Assembly (NCBI GenBank): GCA_036939355.1
Contig: JALLAP010000010.1
Location: 19,242-83,241, forward strand
Length of the DNA stretch: 64,000 nt
Direction of reading: 5' to 3'
DNA from: Thalassiosira profunda
Lineage: Eukaryota > Bacillariophyta > Thalassiosirophyceae > Thalassiosirales > Thalassiosiraceae
Part shown: piece by piece, positions 51,909-64,000 of the stretch
Position numbering within the stretch: position 1 is the first letter of the stretch
Layout of the letters: each line of letters begins with the position of its first letter
Translations under genes and position numbers: made by a program
The notes under the pieces: generated by a model
Databases searched by the model: none
Seen by the model: the letters and a program-made list of their open reading frames with translations, nothing else
What the model was told of the DNA's origin: nothing

Positions 51909-53348
51909 ATGAGCTCCGGAAGTGCCAAGAAGCGCCCAAAGCGCAGTCCATGCGACGCACCAGACCGCTCTATCGTCGATATGGAGGCGTTGCTCGATCA
52001 CAAGCTGTCGCAGATGGAGCAAAAAATGCAAAGCAAGATTGACAGCATGCAGAGCGAGATGGACGCCATGAAAGATCGCCTCTCGCGAGTCGATGAATTG
52101 GAGGAGAGATGCAAGCATCTCGAGGACAAATGCTCCTCGATGGGGAGATCGTTGAAGGTGCTGGCTGATCGCTGGGAGATCTCCGCGCCCAACATTCCAT
52201 TGAGTGTCAGGTCAGACGCAGTTGACGATTTGGTGAAGAATATCAAATCAGCAATATCGACCTTGAAGCACGGCGAGCTGGAGCTTGATATTTCTTCTCC
52301 TGAAGTTATGAATGAGTATGATCTGTACCGCGACGATGCGCTGCTGCCTTATTGGCAGAATTTGGTGGATGCAATTGATCTCTTTGTGCCCTTTGCAGAG
52401 ACTGATGAGTACACTTCTGGCCTCACTCTTGCAATACAAGACATCCAGCTGTCGCCTGAAGTCCTTTCAGCATTGAGCCCATGCCTGAAGAGGTCGAAAA
52501 AGGTCACTGCAGTCGAATTGTCTCGGAACAATTTCAATATGTCCAGTGATGGACTTGGCTTTGTAGCTGAGATCGCACAAAGCAACCCCAATCTTGAGAA
52601 AATCGGGTGGTATCACAACCCAATTAACCACTTTCGCGACATCCAATTCTGCCTGGAAGAGATTAAAAGACACCCTTCGATCTTCGAGGTTAGTCTCGTC
52701 GATTGCTTTGACGGTATTCTTGGAGATGGCTACCAAGTATTGTGCTCTCTTCTCGACGGAAACAAACACTACGACACCATCGAACTCGAATCGAACAACA
52801 TTCGAACAATGGGAGACACGCGTATATCTGGTTACCTGGCGTCAAACCCTCCTCTGAGATATCTTTTCCTCCAGAGCAATAACCTCGATGATACTGATGC
52901 AAGATTGATTGCGGATGCATTGAAACACAACACCAATCTAAGAGGGCTGCATCTGGAAGACAATGATATCACCGAGACAGGTCGCAGTGCGCTGGAAAAT
53001 GCCATGTACGACAGAACGAGCTTAAATTCTGCGGCAAGGTCCAATCACACATGCAGGGTATATCGTTTATCATCGTGGAACAACAGCCAAGACCAGCGCG
53101 TAAATAGGAGGAGCAAAATCTACCGCCTGTTGTCCTCGAGAAATGAGGAAGGGACGAATGTGCACCACTTGAATATGGAATTGGACGACGATTCTCTCAA
53201 GCTGGTTCCCAGGGTGTTGGAGAGTGTGCACAACTATGCAGAGGGAACGTCCACAATTGACGCGCATCCACTTTCCATATTCTTCGAGCTGCTCCGGGGT
53301 TGGAAAATGCCCGCTCTTTACGAAAGGAGAGATCATGCGAGCAACTAA
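51909..53348 (+). CDS. Coiled-coil/LRR protein of a diatom-type expanded family
   Basis: Single exon, 479 residues from ATG 51909. An N-terminal coiled coil (HKLSQMEQKMQSKIDSMQSE and on to about residue 80) is followed by ribonuclease-inhibitor-type LRRs (KKVTAVELSRNNFNMSSDG, LRYLFLQSNNLDDTDARLIA, LRGLHLEDNDITETGRSALE). A conserved-looking C-terminal segment has SNHTCRVY, KIYRLLSSRNEEGTNVHHLN and LSIFFELLRGWKMPALYERR. I recall many proteins of this build in Thalassiosira genomes, which supports the host inference; the role is unknown. Confidence 0.75.
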   Translation: MSSGSAKKRPKRSPCDAPDRSIVDMEALLDHKLSQMEQKMQSKIDSMQSEMDAMKDRLSRVDELEERCKHLEDKCSSMGRSLKVLADRWEISAPNIPLSVRSDAVDDLVKNIKSAISTLKHGELELDISSPEVMNEYDLYRDDALLPYWQNLVDAIDLFVPFAETDEYTSGLTLAIQDIQLSPEVLSALSPCLKRSKKVTAVELSRNNFNMSSDGLGFVAEIAQSNPNLEKIGWYHNPINHFRDIQFCLEEIKRHPSIFEVSLVDCFDGILGDGYQVLCSLLDGNKHYDTIELESNNIRTMGDTRISGYLASNPPLRYLFLQSNNLDDTDARLIADALKHNTNLRGLHLEDNDITETGRSALENAMYDRTSLNSAARSNHTCRVYRLSSWNNSQDQRVNRRSKIYRLLSSRNEEGTNVHHLNMELDDDSLKLVPRVLESVHNYAEGTSTIDAHPLSIFFELLRGWKMPALYERRDHASN

Positions 53349-53374
53349 CAATCTAAGAAGGCTTATGAACAAAA

Positions 53375-54857
53375 TTACTTGGTGATCTGTCCCAACACTT
53401 GCTGCGGGCTCATCTCCACCATCATCTCGAAGAACTTGTCCCCTGCTTGCGCCTTCAGCTCCTCGCCGGCCTTCCGTCCAATCTCCACTGCGTCTGCGAT
53501 CTCGCCCGTCGCCTCCGTCTCGTACTTCAACGAACCGTCCGGCATGGCAATCAAACCCTTGAACACGATCTTTCCGTCAACAATCCGCGCCTGTCCAGCA
53601 ATGGGGGTCTTGCAGTTTCCGTCCAGAGCCTCCAGGAACGCCCGCTCGCAGTTCACGCACACGTGGGTATCCATGCAGTTCAGCGCGTCGATGTACTTCA
53701 AACTCCGCTCGTCGTCGCTCCGGCATTGGATGCCGATGGCGCCCTGCGCGACGGCAGGGAGCATCTCATCCCAGTCCAACACAGCCGTGGCGCAGTCCTG
53801 CATTTCCATTCGCTTCAATCCGGCAATGGCGAGGAGGGTGGCATCAACGACGCCGTCGTCGAGCTTGCGCAGGCGGGTCTGGACGTTGCCGCGGAAGTTG
53901 ACACACTTGAGCGTCGGGTTCTGGCTGAGGAGCTGCGCCTGACGACGCAGAGAGGCAGTGCCGATAACGGAGCCATCAGGAAGGCCGGCAATCGTCTTGA
54001 TTTCACCGCCGGTAGTGATAAAGGCATCGTTAGTATCCTCACGGGGGAGGTTGCACGGGAGAACGGTACCGTCCGGGAGCCACGTGGGAACATCCTTCAT
54101 CGAGTGGACGCAGATGTCGACCTCGTCACCCAAGAGCGCAGTGTCGAGCTCCTTGGTGAAGAGACCTTTGCCGCCGAGCTCCATTAGGGACTTGTCGAGG
54201 ATCATATCGCCCTGCGTCTTCATCACGCAGATCTCGATGGCGCCATCCTCCTCGAGTTCAGGGAAGTTCTCGATGAGACGACGGCGGGTTTCGTAGGCCT
54301 GGGCCAAAGCCAGAGGAGAGCCACGAGTACCGATGCGGAGGGGGGTCACTTCGCCATTCTCAGCCATGAAGAGAGCCTGCAGGTAGAGAAGAGAAGTATT
54401 GATGAGAAGTGAAGTGTGCGTAAGTGATGAGACGAACAGGAAAAGATGCCGCATGGCGCAGCCAATTGTCAGTGCGCTCCAAGAGCGTACGCGGATTCTC
54501 CCAACCAACCGCGCTCTCCCCCTTCTCCTCTGCGTCGATATGTGGTCTACCAGCTGTTGTTTCTCCTGCTCCCGCGCACCGTCATTCTTCATTGAATCTG
54601 ACCGCCCCCTGAGCACATGTTGTGTAGTAGACGTTGCACCTCGCGTGTACTTGCAATTGTTGCGTTTGTATCGAGCTGGACCCGATAATACCGTCTTCTC
54701 CTGATGAATTGCTAGGTACAGCCGTATTATCTTTGCCTCCCGCGCCTCGTTTTGGGAAACTCACCGAGCTCGACGATCTGGAGTGCGAAACGGTCGCCGG
54801 GGCGAAGGCCGCGGCGGTGCCGACGCACACGAGGGAGAGGGCCGATGTAAACTTCAT
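53375..54857 (-). CDS. HMBS: Porphobilinogen deaminase (hydroxymethylbilane synthase), plastid
   Basis: Two exons on the minus strand, 54857..54765 and 54376..53375, give 364 residues. Exon 1 is the presequence: MKFTSALSLVCVGTAAAFAP, a signal peptide with a classic ASAFAP-type site. The mature enzyme starts near LRIGTRGSPLALAQAYETR. Catalytic features: the Asp in VHSMKDVPTWLPDG, the Arg-rich GTASLRRQAQL, and the dipyrromethane-cofactor Cys in GNCKTPIAG. It polymerises four porphobilinogens to hydroxymethylbilane in plastid tetrapyrrole synthesis (chlorophyll, haem). The 388-base intron cleanly separates presequence from enzyme, as in many presequence-acquired plastid genes. Confidence 0.96.
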
Positions 54858-55746
54858 CTTGGAATATGTAGTTCGAGAAGGGGTAGCGCCGCTATTGATC
54901 CTTTGCAAATGGCCTGAGAAATGGAATGCAATCCAGCGTGGTGAGGTCGGTGAAAATGAAGAACAAAAGATGCGACGGCTTGGTTCAACAAAGGAGGAGG
55001 CGCGCGCCGCGTGGAAGCAACCAGGTTCAACTTGAGCGCTATTTGAGCGCTAAACCCTCTCATAAATTGGCTCCTCGTGGAAGGATACCTTTCCGCATTA
55101 ATTTTTTTCCCCCCGGGGAAATCCCCCCGGATCTTAACGAAATGACAAAACTCCAAGCTTTGTTTTTTACACAAAAAGGCACCAGGCCGCACTCGAGGCC
55201 CACGCCCGCTGCCGTTGGGGTCCCCGCCCTGGGCGGACAGTCAGGGGTACTGTATTCTGTGTGCTGCCGAGGGTCCGTACCAATAAGCTTTTGTGAAAAC
55301 GAACAAATTTGCGTTCCCCCACTTCTTATATTAGCCCTAAAACGACGGACAGACGGTTTCACGTAGAAAATAGCGGTACAGCGTAGGAATTAATAGTACC
55401 GGGAAATCGGGGGAATTGCCCCGGGGGGAAAAAAATCGTTGCGGGGTACTATGTATTGTGCTTGTTGTGCTGGATCTTTTTTCGTACGTACTTACTAGCC
55501 TAGGTACGTACGTACCCCTGCTTATGAAGGAATAAATACTATGTCTGTATGCCCCTCTTCGTTTGCGAAGGATGTCAACGAGTGTTCAATTTCAACGACC
55601 TGAAGCGGCGTTCACTGGTGTCAAGATAGCAAGCGTGGGCACGGACGAGGGGCGGCTCACAGCTACATAGAGATAACGGGAGGGTCGGCGGGGGCGATGA
55701 GCCGACACAATTCGCGGCCACGGCCGAGGGTGCACTGGGTGGAAAG
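54858..55746. other. Divergent intergenic region containing an inverted-repeat element
   Basis: 889 bases between the HMBS and Mpv17 starts. It contains the inverted-repeat element described separately (55085-55450). A GTACGTAC-rich palindromic tract lies at about 55484-55516, upstream of the Mpv17-like gene. Open frames overlap the repeat and have no domain support. Confidence 0.5.
55085..55450. mobile_element. MITE-like element with terminal inverted repeats
   Basis: ATTTTTTTCCCCCCGGGG at about 55101-55118 (with AAATCCCCCCGG following) is matched in inverted orientation by CCCCGGGGGGAAAAAAAT ending near 55436. The similarity extends outward weakly (TACCTTTCCGCA on the left against GCGGGGTAC on the right), giving imperfect terminal repeats of about 30-45 bases around a roughly 270-base interior. 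No transposase is encoded, so it would be non-autonomous. No clear target-site duplication was identified. Confidence 0.6.
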
Positions 55747-56475
55747 ATGAAAGGCTTTGCGGCACTGTTCTTCGCGTCGTCGGCGTCGGCGGGCCTCCCT
55801 CGCCAGGCGACGCGAATGATGCACACCGTCAAGGGCCATGTTCAGCGGCGGCCGACGCTCGCCCACTCCGTTGTTGGCTTCCTCCTCTTCGGCGCCTCCG
55901 ACGCGTTCGCGCAGCAGATCGAAGGCGCGTCGGCGACGCAAGAGGAGGAGAAGGAGGAGGCGGCAGGTATCTTCGGCAGAAAGAAGGAGGCGGCGGAAGC
56001 AGTCGAGTCTTCGTCGTCGCTTTCTCGAATCACGTTTTCATCGGAGCACTTCAGTGTGGCGCGGTTTTTATCGGCGGGGGTAATCGGGGCCTTCTTTGGA
56101 GGCTACGTCTATCCGTTCGCCTACAAGCGCCTGGATGTCATCTTCAAAGGAACGGGATTCGTGACCATCGCCAAGAAGAGCCTTGTGGAAGTGTTTACGG
56201 TGGGGATATTCGCCAACTCGGTCTCCATGGCAGCGCGAGGAGCGCTCGGCGGGAAGGGACACTTGGATGTACTATGGCACGTCAAGGAAGAGATGGCGGA
56301 GGTTACTTTCAACGATCTACGCGTTTGGTTTCCATACAACCTACTCGCTTTTGGACTCATTCCTATTTCCATCCGGCCGGCGACAACATCGCTGATGGAA
56401 TGCCTCTGGCAAACATACATCAGCTTGAGATCGAACGACTATCAGCAAACTTGCGCAACTGTGTTGGCGATGTAG
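55747..56475 (+). CDS. Mpv17/PMP22-family membrane protein
   Basis: Single exon, 242 residues. The family pattern is visible: RRPTLAHSVVGFLLFGASDA then FAQQIEG near the N-terminus, ARFLSAGVIGAFFGGYVYPF, and the diagnostic C-terminal block FNDLRVWFPYNLLAFGLIPI then ECLWQTYISLRSN. These proteins sit in the inner mitochondrial, peroxisomal or plastid membrane as channel-like proteins. The start (MKGFAALFFASSASAGLPRQ) may be an organelle presequence; SASAG resembles the ASAFAP site but lacks Phe. An acidic insertion (EEEKEEAA) separates helices 1 and 2. Confidence 0.83.
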   Translation: MKGFAALFFASSASAGLPRQATRMMHTVKGHVQRRPTLAHSVVGFLLFGASDAFAQQIEGASATQEEEKEEAAGIFGRKKEAAEAVESSSSLSRITFSSEHFSVARFLSAGVIGAFFGGYVYPFAYKRLDVIFKGTGFVTIAKKSLVEVFTVGIFANSVSMAARGALGGKGHLDVLWHVKEEMAEVTFNDLRVWFPYNLLAFGLIPISIRPATTSLMECLWQTYISLRSNDYQQTCATVLAM

Positions 56476-56946
56476 GTACCGCAAAGCACGGCACCAATCC
56501 GTTCATAAAGCCAAGCCTATTGCAATTTGCCCAATTATACTATGCCATCCGAAGCAGAGAGGGCATCGCTCGATACTACTGCACTTCCTATCGATGTACT
56601 AGTAGCTGCAGATGATCTCATTGTAAATCAATTCGTCTGAACATCTTTTGTGCATGTATCGTGACGAATCACTTCGTCGGCTCTCCTGCAAGCGAGGAGA
56701 GAGGGCGAGAGGGTGACGAGAGACACTGCGAAGGTAGGTAGTAACTTCAACCCGTTCTCGAGCTCGCATTTTACTGCACGGATGCGAACGGGGGCGTCAA
56801 GCCGCGCTTGACCAGTAGCCCCACCTTCATTTCACCTTTGGCCGCCGACCTTGAAGGCCTCGAAGGGCAAGCTCGCTCCTCCTCCGAGCGAACGTCGCCC
56901 ACACACCCGTATCCTTCCTCGCTCGGGCGAACGCACATCATCAATC
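56476..56946. other. Intergenic region
   Basis: 471 bases between the Mpv17-like and PiT genes. GAAGGTAGGTAGTAAC at about 56730 recalls the TAGG-type tracts elsewhere in the window. No gene supported. Confidence 0.45.
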
Positions 56947-58943
56947 ATGGGCGAGCTCCTAGATTCCATCGCCAGCGTCGCGCGCATCCTCCAGGAGGAG
57001 GCGAGCGACTGCTGCGATCAATACTTCTGGATGACCGTCGCGGCGGGGATCTTTGGCTTCCTGATGGCCTGCGGCATCGGTGCGAACGACGTCGCGAATG
57101 GTGAGCAGTAGCGATATGCAGCCTACTCGATCCTTCCTTCCTACTCACTCGACCTTATCTGTCGCCACCCCCAGCGTTTGCCACGAGCGTCTCGGCCAAG
57201 TCGGTCACTCTCAAGCAGGCCGTCATTATCGCATCGATCTGCGAATTCCTCGGTGCCATGCTGCTCGGTGCTTCTGTGACCTCGACCATCAAGGGAAAGA
57301 TTGTCGACACCTCTCTCTACGAAGACGAGCCCGACGTTCTCATGTACGGCATGCTGACATCTCTCGTGGCGGCGTCCTTCATACTCGCTGCGGCGAACTA
57401 CATGGCCCTGCCAGTCTCTACCACACACACGATCGTTGGATCGATTGTTGGATTTTCTCTTGCCGCAAAGGGATTCTCCTCCATCGACTGGATGCAGGTG
57501 GGCAAGGTGTTCATCTCGTGGGTTGCTGCTCCTTGCATGTAAGTCAGTCTTCTTTCGTGTCGAATAATACGCAATCCCCGATCACCCGATCTCACGCGAA
57601 AACTACTTCTTCGTAGCACCGGCTTCTTTGCGGTGCTATTCTTCTGGGGCACGCGGCGTTTCATCCTCTTGTCGGACGAGCCCTACAAGCGCTCCATCAC
57701 TCTCTACCCGGTCATCAGTAAGTCTCAACAGACAATGCATTTATCTTTGGCACCAGCAGATGTTCACTAAGCGCATTTTCCAGTCTTCTTTGCCATCGGG
57801 CTCGACCTCTTCATGGTGTTTTACAAGGCGGGGAAGAACAACGCTCAGATCGAGGAGTGGGGCCTCAAGTTCATGATTCCTTGCGCGTTCGCCATCTCTT
57901 TCTTCCTCGCTGTCGTGTTCCAGTGCTTCGCGTCTCCATTCCTCCAGAAGCGCGTGGAAGAGAAGGTCGAGGCATTGGAGGGCACCGAGAAGTCAAAGAG
58001 AGGAGAGGAGGGAGACGACGACGACGACGAAGAAGAAGAGGAAGAAGAGAACGAGAAGGAAGCTTTCACAGCTATTGTTGAAGATGAGGAAGCAGTTTTC
58101 GAGCCGGCTCCTGAGCAAGCCTTGGCCAACGACGATGGCGATAAATTGGAGGATGAGGAAAATGAAGAGAAGGAGAGTAAGCGGATGAAGCTCTCTCGGC
58201 ATCTCTCGGAGTCGTTTCACACTTCTGTGCGAAAGCTGGGAGATGCCACGGTGAATCGCGACATTGAAAGCCAGGCCTTCGCGGCATCGGCAAAGGCGAA
58301 GGAGATTTGGGAGACTGGAGAAGAGTTTGATCTCCACGCCGAAGAGATGTTCTCGTACTTGCAGGTCCTCACTGCCTGCCTTCTCAGCTTTGCTCACGGA
58401 GCGAACGATGTGGCCAACGCGATTGGGCCTATTGCGGCGGTGATCTCGATCTACAACACCGGCTCCGTCAGCTCCAAGAACCCTGTCCCAAAGTGGATCA
58501 TCTTTCTCGGCGCGGCGGGCATCGTGCTTGGATTGCTGTTCTATGGGTACAAGCTCATGATCAGCCTCGGCTACAAGATCACCAAGATGAGCCCTTCACG
58601 TGGCTTTTGCATTGAGCTTTCTGCTTCCACGGTACGTCGAGTTGCTCTGCTATCGCTGCGCTCTTTACATCTCTGTAACTACAGGAGTACGCTCACTAAC
58701 TTCAACTTGTACACACAGGTGGTCATTGTGGCCTCGTTCCTTGGCATTCCGGTGTCCACCACGCAATGCCAGGTAGGAGGTACCATCGGAGTCGGTTTCA
58801 TGGGCGGCTCGAAGAACGTGAATCCCCTCTTCATCCTCAAAGTCCTTTTCGGATGGGTCGGCACATTCCTTGCTGTTGTCATCATCAATGCTGGAATTTT
58901 CGCGTTTGCGTTCTACGCGCCTTCCGCTGAGGGATTTGCCTAA
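56947..58943 (+). CDS. PiT-family inorganic phosphate transporter
   Basis: Five exons, 56947..57100, 57175..57538, 57617..57717, 57784..58631 and 58719..58943, give 563 residues. The inverted PiT repeats carry the signature twice: [20 protein letters not shown] (split by intron 1) and [16 protein letters not shown]. Paired motifs [18 protein letters not shown] and [18 protein letters not shown] are also present. It imports phosphate with Na+ or H+. A long acidic, hydrophilic loop ([17 protein letters not shown] onward, about 150 residues) separates the halves, a usual but here very acidic feature. No plastid presequence is visible. The last intron is 87 bases with no stop. Confidence 0.94.
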
Positions 58944-59223
58944 GGTGCTGGAGACACACCAATGCGTATCAGTTGGTTCATTCCATATTCGCCCACACGG
59001 CCTGTTTGCCCATTGTGAGAGGAGTTGTCTGCCAATAAGCATAATGTTAGAAAAGAGATTGGTGTCCTTTACTGCTTCGTTTGTTGTCGAATTGACTTTC
59101 ACCATCATCGCACTGCTTCGTTTGTGTAACGGGGGATCATCAAGCATCGCGCCCGAGCAAGCGATCACATCTTATGCATCAATCAACCGGCATCGACGCT
59201 AGCTCCTGCACACAACATTACGA

Positions 59224-59679
59224 CTATCTCGCACAGCTGAGACCTCCAATGGACTGAATGCCAATGCGAGCAACCTCCTCGTCGATCTCGGGCGTCGCCC
59301 CCGACACGCCCACGCCGCCCACGTGCGTTCCGTCTGCAAAGATGGGCACCCCTCCGCCCAGCGGCAGAAACCCCTCCAAAGAAGCGTATGGATTGCCCGG
59401 CAATTTTGCAGATCGTTCCCCCAATGCCTTGGTCGAAAACGGCAGCATCGCGGCCGTGTACGCCTTGGATTGGGCCACCTTCACGCTTCCAGCGCTCGTG
59501 CCGTCCATTCGATGGAAGAGCTTGAGATTGCCGTGCTGATCGACGATTGCAAATGCCAGCCGAATGTCCCGACGCAAAGCATCGGCCTCCATTTGCGAGG
59601 CGAGGCGGCACGCCGTCGTGAGAGTCAAGTGCGGCTCGTCCGCGAGCGTGAGGGAGTTGCTGTTCCGTGGCGAGGACAT
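59224..59679 (-). CDS. GlcG/HbpS-type (DUF336) protein
   Basis: Single exon, 151 residues from ATG 59679. Hallmarks: AFAIVDQHGNLKLFHRMDGT, KVAQSKAYTAAMLPFSTKA, FLPLGGGVPIFADGTHVGGV and GVSGATPEIDEEVARIG. Bacterial relatives bind haem or cobalamin-like cofactors (HbpS) or accompany glycolate oxidation genes (GlcG); the cellular role in algae is unknown. The gene is most common in bacteria, so acquisition by transfer is possible but not tested. The TTTGCAGC motif lies about 20 bases upstream. It is divergent from the beta-galactosidase gene, 157 bases apart. Confidence 0.85.
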   Translation of the reverse strand: MSSPRNSNSLTLADEPHLTLTTACRLASQMEADALRRDIRLAFAIVDQHGNLKLFHRMDGTSAGSVKVAQSKAYTAAMLPFSTKALGERSAKLPGNPYASLEGFLPLGGGVPIFADGTHVGGVGVSGATPEIDEEVARIGIQSIGGLSCAR

Positions 59680-59719
59680 GGGGAGGCAGCTGCAAAGGTA
59701 CAATAGCAAGGTTGTGTGA

Positions 59720-63635
<3,916 letters not shown>

Positions 63636-63708
63636 GGGCTACTAAGATGATCACGTATCCTGCTAAGTTTGTTGCTACGTCGCCCCCATCGCTCCCCATT
63701 CTTCGCCT

Positions 63709-64000
63709 TTAGATGATATTGAAGACCTGGAAGGAAAGGAGAGTTGCAGGGGTGAGCAACAAGTGCAAGTAACCAGAGAGAATGAGACGGCACCCATGGC
63801 AGCAAGCAGACTCACCTTCTTGAGCTTCACAACTAGTCGCCAGTCTTCGTTTTCCAGCTTCTCCTTGAAGTGCAATTTCAGCGCATCGATCGACGCCCTC
63901 GACAGAGTCGAGTACAGGCTGTGGCTGGCATCGAACTGGCGGCCGTACGTGATGGTCGGGTTGTTTTCGTTGACAATCTTGATGGCAACCGAGATGCCCT
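63709..64000 (-). CDS. 3' end of an unidentified gene (partial)
   Basis: Two exons on the minus strand: from beyond 64000 down to 63816, then 63726..63709, with an 89-base GT-AG intron. The last exon encodes only VFNII and a stop. The visible 67 residues include AIKIVNENNPTITYGRQFDA and LHFKEKLENEDWRLVVKLKK. The reading frame is open to the window edge. I do not recognise the family. The gene converges on the beta-galactosidase gene with 73 bases between stops. Confidence 0.65.
   Translation of the reverse strand, partial: GHLGCHQDCQRKQPDHHVRPPVRCQPQPVLDSVEGVDRCAEIALQGEAGKRRLATSCEAQEGESACCHGCRLILSGYLHLLLTPATLLSFQVFNII

Noticed and set aside
55060..55362. Minus-strand frame of about 100 codons in the HMBS-Mpv17 gap
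   Set aside because: Its body lies within the inverted-repeat element and it has no domain or splice partner.

Overview
This window is nuclear DNA of a compact eukaryotic genome. It holds about 35 protein-coding genes in 64 kb on both strands, most with zero to four introns of 60-160 nt with GT-AG ends. No operons, CRISPR arrays, rRNA or tRNA genes were recognised. Several features point to a photosynthetic stramenopile, most likely a centric diatom related to Thalassiosira. Bipartite plastid presequences with an ASAFAP-like motif occur (AAAFAP in the porphobilinogen deaminase, SGAHAFQP in the gene at 40818, CSAFLQP in the RlmH homologue). One secreted protein has PTYxPT repeats, Trp-rich stretches and Lys/Ser clusters like cingulin-type silica cell-wall proteins. 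A coiled-coil/LRR family member resembles families I recall as expanded in Thalassiosira. The genus is an inference; the alga-with-secondary-plastid assignment is firmer.

Layout, 1-16 kb: 3' part of a charged protein with repeated phospho-motif-like units; catalase-fold protein; type I membrane protein; DHHC palmitoyltransferase; IWS1/Spn1 elongation factor; RBM5/10-like splicing factor; opine-dehydrogenase-like enzyme with a peroxisomal SRL terminus; phytochelatin-synthase-like protease; two membrane proteins; acylphosphatase. 16-30 kb: LRR protein; F-box/LRR-like protein; RING-H2 membrane protein; plastid RlmH; GPCR-like 7TM protein; secreted tandem SET-domain protein; K+-independent H+-pyrophosphatase. 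30-44 kb: nuclear protein with three CxxC...HxxxC modules; peroxisomal acyl-CoA oxidase (SRL end); cingulin-like protein; acidic unknown; plastid/thylakoid-type membrane protein; F-box protein with two histone folds. 44-64 kb: ORC1 with three BAH-like modules; plastid-type YqaJ nuclease; small 2-TM protein; MIC10; LRR protein; porphobilinogen deaminase; a MITE-like inverted-repeat element; Mpv17/PMP22; PiT phosphate transporter; GlcG/HbpS-like protein; LacZ-type beta-galactosidase; and the 3' end of an unidentified gene at the right edge.

The genes do not form one pathway. Recurrent themes are peroxisome (two PTS1 enzymes), plastid (four or five proteins with targeting motifs), vacuolar/plasma-membrane transport (H+-PPase, PiT) and chromatin/replication/transcription (IWS1, ORC1, histone-fold F-box protein). 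The most noteworthy items are the F-box/histone-fold fusion, the triple-BAH ORC1, the cingulin-like gene, the tandem SET protein, the peroxisomal opine-dehydrogenase-like enzyme and the plastid-type YqaJ nuclease. At DNA level, a TTGCA-type motif often sits just upstream of start codons, and three introns are multiples of three with no stop codon.
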